Assembly: GCA_035476855.1 (NCBI GenBank)
Contig: DATILC010000372.1
Span: 1 to 22,295, forward strand
From: Solimonas_A sp035476855
GTDB lineage: Bacteria; Pseudomonadota; Gammaproteobacteria; Nevskiales; Nevskiaceae
Length of the DNA stretch: 22,295 bases
Reading direction: 5' to 3'
Below the pieces are notes generated by a model, which had not been told where the DNA came from, made no database searches, and saw only the letters and a list, made by a program, of their open reading frames with translations. Made by a program: the position numbers and the translations under genes. Shown here in pieces: positions 1-12,088 of this stretch. Position 1 is the stretch's first letter. Every line of letters begins with the position of its first letter.

Positions 1-1503
<1,503 letters not shown>

Positions 1504-1510
1504 AAAGCTC

Positions 1511-1600
1511 TTTAGCCACGGATTTACACGGATGAACACGGATAAATGCACAAGAAATCTTTGCTTCTATCCGTGTTCATCCGTGGCATTCCGTGGCAAA
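1511..1600. repeat. Intergenic inverted-repeat element, family 1 copy 1
   Basis: This element fills most of the 133-nt spacer between the carboxylase and HMG-CoA lyase. A 17-bp arm, CACGGATGAACACGGAT (1527-1543), is perfectly complementary to 1569-1585. An outer pair, GCCACGG (1515-1521) and CCGTGGC (1591-1597), also matches. The first 33 bases (1511-1543) recur without change near 4936-4968. It could form a long hairpin between the two cotranscribed genes. Confidence 0.85.
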
Positions 1601-1636
1601 AAATCTTCTGCCTTTTGAGCGCTCGGGAATAAATCA

Positions 1637-2539
1637 ATGATCCCTACCAAGGTCAAGATCGTCGAGGTCGGCGCCCGCGACGGCCTGCAGAACGAGCCGG
1701 GGGTGATCGCCACCGAGACCAAGCTCGCGCTGATCGGCAGGCTCGCCGACGCCGGCCTGCGCCATATCGAAGCCGCGGCCTTCGTCTCGCCGAAGTGGGT
1801 GCCGCAGATGGCGGACCACGAGGCAGTGATGCGCGGCCTGCCGCGCCGCGAGGGCATGGTCTACTCGGCACTGACGCCGAACCTGAAGGGCTACCAGGCG
1901 GCGGTCGCCGCCGGCGTGCAGGAAGTGGCGGTGTTCACTGCCGCCTCCGAGGCCTTCACGCAGAAGAACATCAACTGCTCGATCGCCGAAAGCCTGCAGC
2001 GCTTCGAGGATGTGCTGTCCGCGGCGAAGGCCGACGGCATCCCCGTGCGCACCTATGTCTCCTGCGCGCTGGGCTGCCCCTACCAGGGCGAGGTCGCGCC
2101 GGAGAAGGTCGCCGAGGTTGCCGGCACGCTCTACGACATGGGCTGCCACGAGATCTCGCTGGGCGACACCATCGGCGTCGGCACGCCGCTGGCGACGCAG
2201 CGCATGATCGAGGCGGTCGCGCGCCGCGTGCCGCTGGAACGCCTCGCCGGCCATTTCCATGACACCTACGGCCAGGCGCTGGCCAATGTGCTGGCCTCGC
2301 TGCAGAGCGGCATCACCGTGTTCGACAGTTCGGTCGCCGGGCTGGGCGGCTGCCCCTACGCCAAGGGCGCCTCCGGCAATGTCGCCAGCGAGGACCTGGT
2401 CTACCTGTTGCATGGCCTGGGCATCGAGACCGGCGTCGACCTCGACGCCCTGGCGCTGGCGGGTGACTTCATCAGCGCCGCACTGAACCGTCCCTCGCGC
2501 TCGCGGGTGGCACAGGCGCTGGCCGGGAAGCGGCACTAG
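1637..2539 (+). CDS. mvaB: Hydroxymethylglutaryl-CoA lyase
   Basis: This enzyme cleaves 3-hydroxy-3-methylglutaryl-CoA to acetoacetate and acetyl-CoA, the last step of leucine degradation. The protein has 300 residues, the normal length for the bacterial TIM-barrel family. It opens with VEVGARDGLQNE, where R14, D15 and Q18 match the catalytic and metal-site positions. The HFHDTYGQALAN segment supplies metal-binding histidines. The family signature GLGGCPYAKGASGNVASEDL carries the active-site-loop cysteine. The start at 1637 places the conserved motif at the expected distance from the N terminus and follows a modest GGGAAT ribosome-binding site. The gene lies in the same direction as the upstream carboxylase, as in liu-type clusters, with a repeat element in the spacer. 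Confidence 0.95.
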   Translation: MIPTKVKIVEVGARDGLQNEPGVIATETKLALIGRLADAGLRHIEAAAFVSPKWVPQMADHEAVMRGLPRREGMVYSALTPNLKGYQAAVAAGVQEVAVFTAASEAFTQKNINCSIAESLQRFEDVLSAAKADGIPVRTYVSCALGCPYQGEVAPEKVAEVAGTLYDMGCHEISLGDTIGVGTPLATQRMIEAVARRVPLERLAGHFHDTYGQALANVLASLQSGITVFDSSVAGLGGCPYAKGASGNVASEDLVYLLHGLGIETGVDLDALALAGDFISAALNRPSRSRVAQALAGKRH

Positions 2540-2582
2540 CGGGGCTGCTATCCTGTCGGCCCCCGACTGAAAGGATGCATCG

Positions 2583-3272
2583 ATGGACCAGCTGCAGGTA
2601 CTGCTAGACCGCAATACAAGCTGGGCGCAGCGCAAGGTGGCGGACGATCCGCAGTTCTTCCGCCGCCTGGTTGGCCAGCAGAACCCGGAATACCTGTGGA
2701 TCGGCTGCGCCGACTCGCGCGTGCCGGCCAACGAGATCGTCGACCTGCCGCCGGGCGAGCTGTTCGTGCACCGCAATGTCGCCAACGTGGTCTCGCTGCA
2801 CGACAACAACTGCCAGTCGGTCATCGAGTTCGCGGTCAAGGCACTGCAGGTCAAGCACATCATGGTGGTCGGCCACTACGGCTGTTCCGGCGTGCGCTGT
2901 GCGCTGGAGAACCATTCGGTCGGACCCTGCTCCGACACCTGGCTGGAACAGGTCAAGGACGTGCGGCGGCGCCACGCCGCGCTGATCGAAGCCGAGCCCG
3001 ACGACAACCGCCGCCATACCCTGCTGTGCGAGCTGAACGTGCTGGAGCAGACCTTCAATGTCTGCTGCTCACCGGCGGTGGTCGAGGCCTGGCGCAGCGG
3101 GCAGGAGCTGAGCGTGCACGGCTGGATCTACCGCCTCAGCGACGGCTGCGTGCGCCATCTGGATTTCTCGATCGGCGGCGAAGAGGGACTGGAGCGGCTG
3201 CGTGACGCCGCGCTGGACGGCATCCAGGCGATCCGCGCGCAGTACTACGCGCAGCGCCATCCCCGCCCCTGA
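2583..3272 (+). CDS. can: Beta-class carbonic anhydrase
   Basis: It interconverts CO2 and bicarbonate in the cytoplasm. The 229-residue protein shows all beta-class hallmarks. Zinc ligands are C42, H98 and C101 (motifs GCADSRVPANE and GHYGCSGV), and the D44-R46 dyad sits next to the first ligand. The PPGELFVHRNVAN segment is typical of the E. coli Can-like branch. A purine-rich AAAGGA precedes the ATG. The gene begins 43 nt after HMG-CoA lyase on the same strand, so cotranscription with the biotin carboxylase is plausible. That enzyme consumes bicarbonate, so a supply role is an attractive inference, but the gene could equally be the housekeeping enzyme. It converges on the next gene with a single base between the two stop codons. 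Confidence 0.94.
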   Translation: MDQLQVLLDRNTSWAQRKVADDPQFFRRLVGQQNPEYLWIGCADSRVPANEIVDLPPGELFVHRNVANVVSLHDNNCQSVIEFAVKALQVKHIMVVGHYGCSGVRCALENHSVGPCSDTWLEQVKDVRRRHAALIEAEPDDNRRHTLLCELNVLEQTFNVCCSPAVVEAWRSGQELSVHGWIYRLSDGCVRHLDFSIGGEEGLERLRDAALDGIQAIRAQYYAQRHPRP

Positions 3273-3273
3273 G

Positions 3274-3597
3274 TTACTGCAGATTCGCCTTGCCGCTGGC
3301 GTCGAAGGGCTCGGTCCAGACCCGGGTGACGCGGCCACGGATCAGTTCCACCCATAGGGTCTGAGAGGGCTTGCCGTGGCCGATGAAGGTCCACTGCTCG
3401 CCGATCGGCAGGTTCTCGCCCGGATTCAGCGGCACGGTACGGTCCGGGTACTTGCCGGCCACCGCCCGCACCTGCGCCTCGCTGTCGCCCAGCTTCACCG
3501 CGCCGCCGTTCCAGGGCACGGGCCGCTCGGTGACCAGCGGCGCAGCGGCGGCCGCAGCGGACCACAGCAAAGCCAGCATCAGCAGTTTCGGTCTCAT
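3274..3597 (-). CDS. Small exported protein of unknown function
   Basis: The protein has 107 residues when started at the ATG at 3597, which has an AGGAG seven bases upstream. An in-frame ATG six codons earlier lacks this support. The N terminus (MRPKLLMLALLWSAAAAAAP) is a typical Sec signal peptide, cleaved near AAAA-AP, leaving a mature part of roughly 88 residues. The mature sequence contains VKLGDSEAQVRAVAGKYPDR, then WTFIGHGKPSQTLWVEL and RGRVTRVWTEPF. The pattern of a helix followed by short beta strands and 'G..TRVW' resembles DUF2845 or SmpA/OmlA-like periplasmic proteins, but I could not place it in a family. It has no cysteine for lipidation. Its gene is downstream of the thiolase on the same strand but separated from it by a REP palindrome. 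Confidence 0.7.
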   Translation of the reverse strand: MRPKLLMLALLWSAAAAAAPLVTERPVPWNGGAVKLGDSEAQVRAVAGKYPDRTVPLNPGENLPIGEQWTFIGHGKPSQTLWVELIRGRVTRVWTEPFDASGKANLQ

Positions 3598-3652
3598 CGC
3601 GGCGCTCCTAGGCACATGCTATGCGGACCTGCAGCACGCCCAACAGTTCAAT

Positions 3653-3721
3653 CCGTGGGAGCGGCTTCAGCCGCGATGGGAATCCGGGGTGGACCCATCG
3701 CGGCTGAAGCCGCTCCCACGG
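3653..3721. repeat. REP-type palindrome, family 2 copy 1
   Basis: This is a perfect 28-bp inverted repeat: 3653-3680 pairs with 3694-3721 around a 13-nt loop. The arm contains GGGAGCGGCTTCAGCCGCGA, a REP motif widespread in Pseudomonas and Xanthomonadales-type genomes. It lies seven bases past the thiolase stop codon and could attenuate read-through into the small exported gene. Confidence 0.9.
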
Positions 3722-3728
3722 GAATGCC

Positions 3729-4907
3729 TTACGCCACTTCGAACAGGCCCGCCGCGCCCATGCCGCCACCGATGCACATGGTCGCGACCACGTACTTCAC
3801 GCCGCGGCGCTTGCCCTCGATCAGCGCGTGGCCGACCAGGCGGGCGCCGGATACGCCGTAGGGATGGCCAACGGCGATGGCACCGCCGTTGACGTTGAGG
3901 CGCTCGTCGGGAATGCCGAGCTTGTCGCGGCAGTACAGCACCTGCACCGCGAAGGCTTCGTTGAGTTCCCACAGGCCGATGTCGTCGATCTTCAGGCCAT
4001 TGCGCTGCAGCAGGCGCGGTATCGCGAACACCGGGCCGATGCCCATCTCGTCCGGCTCGCAGCCGGCCACCGCAAAGCCGCGGAAGATGCCCAGCGGCTT
4101 CAGGCCACGCTGCTCGGCGAGCCTGGCATTCATCACCACGCAGGCGGCACCGCCATCGGAAAACTGGCTGGCATTTCCGGCGGTGATGACGCCGCCGGGA
4201 ATCGCGGTGCGGATCCTGGCCACGCCTTCCAGCGTGGTGTCGGCGCGGATGCCCTCGTCCTGGCTGACCGTGACCTGTTTCGTCACCAGCATGCCGGTGG
4301 CCTTGTCGGCGACGCCGGCAGTGACCGTGATCGGCGCGATCTCGTCGGTGAACTTGCCGGCGGCCAGCGCCGCGGCAGCGCGCTGCTGGCTGCGTGCACC
4401 GTACTCGTCCTGGCGCTCGCGCGAAATGTTGTAGCGCTTGGCCACGGTCTCGGCGGTCTGCAGCATCGGCCAGTAGATCTCCGGCTTGTTCTGCTTGAGC
4501 CAGCTGTCCATCAGCATGTGCTGGTTCATTTCGTTCTGCACGCAGGAGATCGACTCGACGCCGCCGGCAACCACCACCGGCACCTGGTCGACGATCACGC
4601 GCTGCGCCGCCATCGCGATGGTCTGCAGGCCGGAGGAGCAGAAGCGGTTGACGGTCACGCCCGAGGCCGTCACCGGCAGCCCGGCACGCAGCGCCGCCTG
4701 GCGCGCGATGTTGGCGCCGTTGGCACCCTCCGGATTGGCGCAGCCCAGGATCACGTCCTCGACCTCGGCCGGATCGATGCCGGCGCGGGCGACCGCGTGC
4801 TGCACGGCATGGCCGCCCAAGGTCGCGCCATGGGTCATGTTGAAGGACCCGCGCCAGGACTTGGCCAGCGGCGTGCGGGCGGTGGATACGATGACGGCTT
4901 CGGTCAT
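3729..4907 (-). CDS. Acetyl-CoA C-acyltransferase (thiolase)
   Basis: It catalyses thiolytic cleavage of 3-ketoacyl-CoA to acetyl-CoA and a shortened acyl-CoA, the last step of beta-oxidation. The protein has 392 residues, the standard length. The nucleophile C90 is in VNRFCSSGLQTIA, the N316 region reads NEAFA, H348 is in GGAIAVGHPYGVSG, and the second catalytic cysteine C378 is in CIGGGMGAAGLFE. All catalytic residues are present. The ATG at 4907 has GAGGAG a few bases upstream. The sequence resembles FadA/FadI-like and PaaJ/PcaF-like thiolases, and the sequence alone does not fix the chain-length preference. The FadB-type partner lies upstream on the same strand, separated by the NTF2-like gene and two repeat elements, so coexpression is likely but a single transcript is uncertain. 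Confidence 0.94.
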   Translation of the reverse strand: MTEAVIVSTARTPLAKSWRGSFNMTHGATLGGHAVQHAVARAGIDPAEVEDVILGCANPEGANGANIARQAALRAGLPVTASGVTVNRFCSSGLQTIAMAAQRVIVDQVPVVVAGGVESISCVQNEMNQHMLMDSWLKQNKPEIYWPMLQTAETVAKRYNISRERQDEYGARSQQRAAAALAAGKFTDEIAPITVTAGVADKATGMLVTKQVTVSQDEGIRADTTLEGVARIRTAIPGGVITAGNASQFSDGGAACVVMNARLAEQRGLKPLGIFRGFAVAGCEPDEMGIGPVFAIPRLLQRNGLKIDDIGLWELNEAFAVQVLYCRDKLGIPDERLNVNGGAIAVGHPYGVSGARLVGHALIEGKRRGVKYVVATMCIGGGMGAAGLFEVA

Positions 4908-4935
4908 TGGATGCTCCTCAGAAATTCAAAGAATT

Positions 4936-5011
4936 TTTAGCCACGGATTTACACGGATGAACACGGATCAAGAACTGCTTTTTTCCGTGAAAGTCCGTGT
5001 TCGTCCGTGGC
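4936..5011. repeat. Intergenic inverted-repeat element, family 1 copy 2
   Basis: This is a second copy of the element at 1511-1600. Its left arm (about 4936-4968) matches the first 33 bases of copy 1. The right arm (4994-5009) is complementary to 4952-4968 with one mismatch, and the outer GCCACGG (4940-4946) is again balanced by CCGTGGC ending at 5011. It fills the spacer between the NTF2-like gene and the thiolase. Confidence 0.83.
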
Positions 5012-5032
5012 AAGAAAGCTTTTGCAATACGC

Positions 5033-5512
5033 TCAAGTTGCGAGAAACCGCTGCAAATTGGCCCTTGCCGTTCCCTGCACCTTGTTGCGGATCAGCGGCG
5101 TCCAGCCCAGCAGCAGGCCAGGGGCACCGAGTGCCTGCCGCGACCAGCGCCAGAAGTCGAAGCGGTCGCGATGGCGCACGATCAGGCCGTCGCGGAATTC
5201 GAACTCGGCGTCGATGCGGTTCAGCACCATGCGACCGGTCATGGTGAAACGGTAGTGCGCGTCCCAGTGCGCACAGCCGGTCTTGTCGTCGGCCGCGATG
5301 CCGCTGTGTTCCAGGCGCCAGACGTCGGCACCCTTCTCCTTCACGCCGCTGCAGAGCATCGACCACATGCCGACGGTCTCGCGCTTGCCGTGCAGGGTGA
5401 ACACCTCGTCCTGGAACTCGACGTCCTCGGCGTAGCAGGAGGCCATGGTCGCGGCATCCAGTGCGGCGAAGGCGCGGTAAAACTTCTCGATCAGCTCGGC
5501 GTTGCGGTGCAT
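5033..5512 (-). CDS. NTF2/SnoaL-like protein
   Basis: The 159-residue protein has the layout of the SnoaL/NTF2-like cone fold. An N-terminal helix pair (AELIEKFYRAFAALDAATMA) leads to CYAEDVEFQDEVFTLHG, and alternating beta strands follow (HWDAHYRFTMTGRMVLNRID, EFEFRDGLIVRHRDRFDFW). Members are small ligand-binding proteins or enzymes such as ketosteroid isomerases and polyketide cyclases. Many, like this one, have no assignable reaction. I start it at 5512, where GGGGA precedes the ATG. A longer frame to 5584 would run into the repeat element and has no such support. It sits between the thiolase and the FadB-type gene, so a role with acyl-CoA intermediates is possible but unproven. Confidence 0.8.
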   Translation of the reverse strand: MHRNAELIEKFYRAFAALDAATMASCYAEDVEFQDEVFTLHGKRETVGMWSMLCSGVKEKGADVWRLEHSGIAADDKTGCAHWDAHYRFTMTGRMVLNRIDAEFEFRDGLIVRHRDRFDFWRWSRQALGAPGLLLGWTPLIRNKVQGTARANLQRFLAT

Positions 5513-5536
5513 GGTCGAATCCCCAAAAGGTGAAAC

Positions 5537-5640
5537 CGTTCGTGGTGAGCCTGTCGAACCATGAACGGCCCCACCGGCGGTCATCTGGTTTCCGCCCGCC
5601 CTTCGATCCTTCGACAGGCTCAGGACTTCAGGGCGAACGG
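5537..5640. repeat. Inverted-repeat element, family 3 copy 1
   Basis: The left part (5537-5568) reads CCGTTCGTGGTGAGCCTGTC followed by GAACCATGAACGG. The right part (about 5600-5640) carries the reverse complement, with CCTTCGACAGGCTCAGGACT and GGGCGAACGG. The core GAGCCTGTCGAA is shared with copies at 11928 and 16946. The element separates the FadB-type gene from the NTF2-like gene. Confidence 0.8.
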
Positions 5641-5650
5641 AAACCCCAAC

Positions 5651-7741
<2,091 letters not shown>

Positions 7742-7806
7742 GCGCTTCCCCTGTAGTCAATCGTTCGAATCGAGGCAGGCAGCCTAGGCCGACCCCGCCG
7801 GCGAGA

Positions 7807-7821
7807 CAAATGAAACATTTG
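7807..7821. promoter_or_regulatory. Palindrome, candidate operator in divergent spacer
   Basis: CAAATGAAACATTTG is a perfect 6-3-6 inverted repeat. It lies 66 nt upstream of the FadB-type start, inside the 232-nt spacer that must hold promoters for both directions. The position and symmetry suit a dimeric repressor of the TetR/FadR/PsrA kind that often controls beta-oxidation genes. The regulator is not in the window and no promoter could be assigned with confidence. Confidence 0.4.
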
Positions 7822-7879
7822 GATCATCCTGCATTAGTGTGGCTTATGGTCATCTCACGAACCATGCATGGCATTGATA

Positions 7880-7908
7880 CAGACCCATGCGGACGGCGCA
7901 TTTGTCTG
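7880..7908. promoter_or_regulatory. 29-bp interrupted palindrome, candidate operator
   Basis: The arms CAGAC-cc-ATGCG (7880-7891) and CGCAT-tt-GTCTG (7897-7908) are complementary apart from the central two-base step, with a GACGG spacer. The site ends 65 nt before the acyl-CoA dehydrogenase start. Ten paired bases over 24 arm positions in a short regulatory spacer suggest a protein-binding site, but a hairpin in the leader RNA is also possible. Confidence 0.42.
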
Positions 7909-7973
7909 GCCCGGCCCCGCTGCCTAATCTGCGATCCACCCGGCGCCATCCAGGCGCCACCCGGAGCCCGTGC

Positions 7974-9173
<1,200 letters not shown>

Positions 9174-9183
9174 GGCTCGACAC

Positions 9184-10323
9184 ATGAACTTCAATTTCAG
9201 CGAAGAACAGCAGCAACTGCGCGATACGCTCGAGCGCTATGTGCGCAAGGACTACGCTTTCGAGAAGCGCCGCGAGATCATCCGCTCCGCCGGTGGCTGG
9301 AGCCGCGAGGTCTGGCAGCAGTTCGCAGAGCTCGGCGTGCTCGCCATCGGCCTGCCGGAGGACCACGGCGGCCTCGGCGGCGGCGCCTTCGACACCCTGC
9401 TGGTGATGGAAGCCCTCGGCCGCGGCATGGTGGTCGAGCCCTATCTGTCCACCGTGGTGCTCGGTGCCGGCCTGATCGCCCGCAATGGCAGCGAGACGCA
9501 GAAGTCCGAGCTGCTGCCGGCGGTCGCCAGCGGCGAGCTGCTGCTGGCACTGGCGCACTACGAGGCCGCCGGCCGCTACGACATCCGGCATGTCGCCAGC
9601 AGCGCGCGCAAGGACGGCAACGGCTATGTGCTCAACGGCGCCAAGTCGGTGGTCCTGCATGGCGCCGCCGCGGACCGCCTGCTGGTTTCCGCCCGTACCA
9701 CCGGCGGCCTGCGCGATGCCAGCGGCGTCTCGCTGTTCCTGGTCGATGCCAAGGCCGCCGGCGTCACCATCAAGGACTACCCGACCCAGGACGGCCAGCG
9801 CGCCGCCGAGGTCGAGCTCAAGAATGTGCGCGTGCCGGCCTCGGCCATGGTCGGCGCGGAAGGCGCTGCGTTGGCGGCGATCGAACTGGCGATCGACCAG
9901 GGCATCGCCGCGCTCTGCGCCGAGGCCGTCGGCAACATGGCGGCGCTGATCGAGGCCACCGTCGGCTATCTGAAGACGCGCAAGCAGTTCGGCGTGCCGA
10001 TCGGCAGCTTCCAGGCGCTGCAGCACCGCGCGGTGGAGATGTACCTGCATGCCGAACAGGCGCGCTCGATGAGCTACCTCGCCGCCGACAAGCTGTCGTC
10101 GACGGACGCCGCCGAACGCCGCCGCGCGATCTCCGCCGCCCGGGTGCTGGTCGGCAACGCCGCGCGCTACGTCGGCCAGCAGGCGATCCAGCTGCACGGC
10201 GGCATCGGCGTCACCGACGAGCTGGCGGTCGGCCACTACTTCAAGCGCCTGACCATGATCAACCAGCTGTTCGGCGACGTCGACCACCACCTGGGGCTGT
10301 TCAGCGCCGCGATGGCGGCGTAA
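9184..10323 (+). CDS. Acyl-CoA dehydrogenase (small-subunit type, partner of the preceding gene)
   Basis: The protein has 379 residues and begins 10 nt after the previous stop codon, with a GAGG overlapping that stop as the likely ribosome-binding site, which implies translational coupling. N- and C-terminal helical domains are recognisable (FSEEQQQLRDTLERYVRKDY, LPEDHGGLGGGAFDTLLVME, YLKTRKQFGVPIGSFQALQH, IQLHGGIGVTDELAVGHYFK). The middle segment lacks the usual serine/threonine-rich FAD loop of the first gene. The C terminus stops soon after the LHGGIG motif without a YEGT/YGGS element. This division of features matches heteromeric alpha2beta2 dehydrogenases such as PimC-PimD or the actinobacterial steroid enzymes. 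Heteromer formation is inferred from that pattern. Confidence 0.9.
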   Translation: MNFNFSEEQQQLRDTLERYVRKDYAFEKRREIIRSAGGWSREVWQQFAELGVLAIGLPEDHGGLGGGAFDTLLVMEALGRGMVVEPYLSTVVLGAGLIARNGSETQKSELLPAVASGELLLALAHYEAAGRYDIRHVASSARKDGNGYVLNGAKSVVLHGAAADRLLVSARTTGGLRDASGVSLFLVDAKAAGVTIKDYPTQDGQRAAEVELKNVRVPASAMVGAEGAALAAIELAIDQGIAALCAEAVGNMAALIEATVGYLKTRKQFGVPIGSFQALQHRAVEMYLHAEQARSMSYLAADKLSSTDAAERRRAISAARVLVGNAARYVGQQAIQLHGGIGVTDELAVGHYFKRLTMINQLFGDVDHHLGLFSAAMAA

Positions 10324-10343
10324 GCCTGCTCAAGCTTGTTGCG

Positions 10344-10417
10344 CGTGGGAGCGGCTTCAGCCGCGATCAAGGGCCGGGTTTCACCGGAATTTCATCGCGG
10401 CTAAAGCCGCTCCCACG
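10344..10417. repeat. REP-type palindrome, family 2 copy 2
   Basis: Arms 10344-10367 and 10394-10417 are 24-bp inverted repeats with one mismatch (TTCAGCC against GGCTAAA) around a 26-nt loop. The sequence is the same as the copy at 3653-3721. It lies 20 nt past the second dehydrogenase stop and before the patatin gene, where it may mark the end of the dehydrogenase transcript. Confidence 0.88.
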
Positions 10418-10480
10418 GTGAGCCCTGCGCAACCGACAGTGGCATGATGTCGGCACGATCGCTCGGGAGAATCACCCCCA

Positions 10481-11908
10481 ATGTCCGCCCCGGACACCAA
10501 GGCCCTGCTGAAGCTGCAACGCATGGACATGTCGCTGGTCCGCGCCGTGATGGCGCACCAGCACTTCCTGCTGCCCCACGAATACCACCGCCTGCGCTAC
10601 ATCCTCGGCTTCGCCCGCCTGCACCGCTTCGCGCCCGGCGCGGCGCTGCGGCAGCAGCCGCGCGAGGAGGTCGAGGTCGACAGCAGCATCGTCGCACCGG
10701 TGCGCGAGCTGGTGCTGCGCGAGCTGTTCAAGCCGCTGCGGCGCGAGGACACTGCGCGGCTGCGCCTCGCCGGCTGCATGCCGGCGCTGGAAGCCCTGCA
10801 CGCCGCCGTGCGCGTCGCCCGCGACCAGTTGCTGGCCCGTCACCAGAACGACTTCAGCGCCGAGGAACTCGATGCCGAGGTCGGCCGCAAGGCGCTGGTC
10901 ACCATCGCCGGCGGTGGCGGCGGTGCCGGCTATGTCTACATCGGCGCGGCGGCACGCCTGCGTGCCGAGGGCCGCAGCTCCGACTACCTGGTCGGCGCCT
11001 CGATCGGCGCGCTGATCGGCGCCTTCCTGGCGCGCTCGCGCACCACCGACATCGAGGCCGTGCTGACCTGGGCCAAGTCGCTGCGCATGCGCGACATCTT
11101 CGGCCGCCCCTACCTCGGCGCCACCCACACGCTGCCCGGCATCACGCGCCTGCACCTGCGCAGCATGCACAAGATCATGTCGCATCCGGACGGCACGCCG
11201 CTGCGCCTGAAGGATCTGGAGATTCCCTACGACGCGGTGATCGCCGGCATCCGCACCCGTGCCTACGATCACCTGCCATCGGCGCTGCGCGACCTGACCT
11301 CGCCGCTGGCACAGCACAAGAGCTTCTCGCGGCTGTTTACCGAGCGCATGCTGCTGCTGGCGACCTTCGTCAATCCCAACGTCACCCGCCCGATCGTGCT
11401 GGGCCGCGACGCGGCCACCCGCGACATGCGCGTCGCCGACGCCGTGGGCCTGTCCGCTGCGATCCCGGCGGTGCTGCAGTACGAACCGCCGGAACGCGAT
11501 CCGCGCAGCGACGAGATCCTCGCCGCCCTGCGCGAGCAGCATGATGTCGCCCTGTTCGTCGACGGCGGCGTCGCCGCCAACGTGCCGGCGCGCATCGCCT
11601 GGGAAGGCGTGCAGGCAGGGCGCATCGGCACTCGCAACGCGTTCTACCTGGCACTCGACTGCTTCAGCCCGCAGTGGGATCCGCGCCACCTGTGGCTGTG
11701 GCCGGTGACGCAGGCGGTGCAGCTGCAGATGCCGGCGCAGCGCCATTACTTCGACTGGCTGATGCGCTTCACGCCGACCCTGTCGCCGATCAACCTGCTG
11801 CCGCCGGCGCAGGACTTCGAGAAAGCCTTCAAGTGGGGCTGGGACCAGGCCGACGTGATGCTGCCCTTCCTGCTGAAGGCGCTTGAACCGGTGGAGTGGA
11901 AACCCTAG
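10481..11908 (+). CDS. Patatin-like phospholipase
   Basis: The 475-residue protein carries a patatin catalytic domain from about residue 137 to 400. The oxyanion-hole glycine run is TIAGGGGGAGYVYIG, the nucleophile elbow is GASIG with S174, and the catalytic aspartate is D361 in LFVDGGVAANVPA, so the Ser-Asp dyad is intact. Family members hydrolyse acyl esters of phospholipids or neutral lipids. An N-terminal helical region of about 135 residues, rich in Arg and Leu, has no recognised domain. The C-terminal 80 residues (LWLWPVTQAVQLQMPAQRHY onward) are partly hydrophobic. No signal peptide or type V translocator domain is visible, so it is probably cytoplasmic or membrane-peripheral. GGGAG precedes the ATG. 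Confidence 0.88.
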   Translation: MSAPDTKALLKLQRMDMSLVRAVMAHQHFLLPHEYHRLRYILGFARLHRFAPGAALRQQPREEVEVDSSIVAPVRELVLRELFKPLRREDTARLRLAGCMPALEALHAAVRVARDQLLARHQNDFSAEELDAEVGRKALVTIAGGGGGAGYVYIGAAARLRAEGRSSDYLVGASIGALIGAFLARSRTTDIEAVLTWAKSLRMRDIFGRPYLGATHTLPGITRLHLRSMHKIMSHPDGTPLRLKDLEIPYDAVIAGIRTRAYDHLPSALRDLTSPLAQHKSFSRLFTERMLLLATFVNPNVTRPIVLGRDAATRDMRVADAVGLSAAIPAVLQYEPPERDPRSDEILAALREQHDVALFVDGGVAANVPARIAWEGVQAGRIGTRNAFYLALDCFSPQWDPRHLWLWPVTQAVQLQMPAQRHYFDWLMRFTPTLSPINLLPPAQDFEKAFKWGWDQADVMLPFLLKALEPVEWKP

Positions 11909-12037
11909 GGAAACTCTGATTAAGTTGCCGTTCGCCCTGAGCCTGTCGAAGGGTGGACGGCAACTGATTGACGGACCGGGGGAAAGCCCACCCGTGCTTC
12001 GACAGGCTCAGCACGAACGGACTTTTCAGAGCTTCCC
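11908..12037. repeat. Inverted-repeat element, family 3 copy 2
   Basis: The left core at 11928-11960 includes TTCGCCCTGAGCCTGTCGAA. The right core at about 11991-12020 includes GCTTCGACAGGCTCAGCACG and ends GAACGG. An outer arm, GGGAAACTCTGA (11908-11919), pairs with TCAGAGCTTCCC (12026-12037) with one mismatch. The whole element fills most of the 180-nt gap between the patatin gene and the Popeye-like gene. Confidence 0.83.
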
Positions 12038-12088
12038 CAGGGCCGGTTGACGCGATATCCGCCGCCGCGACGGACAAGGGAGGGAGCG

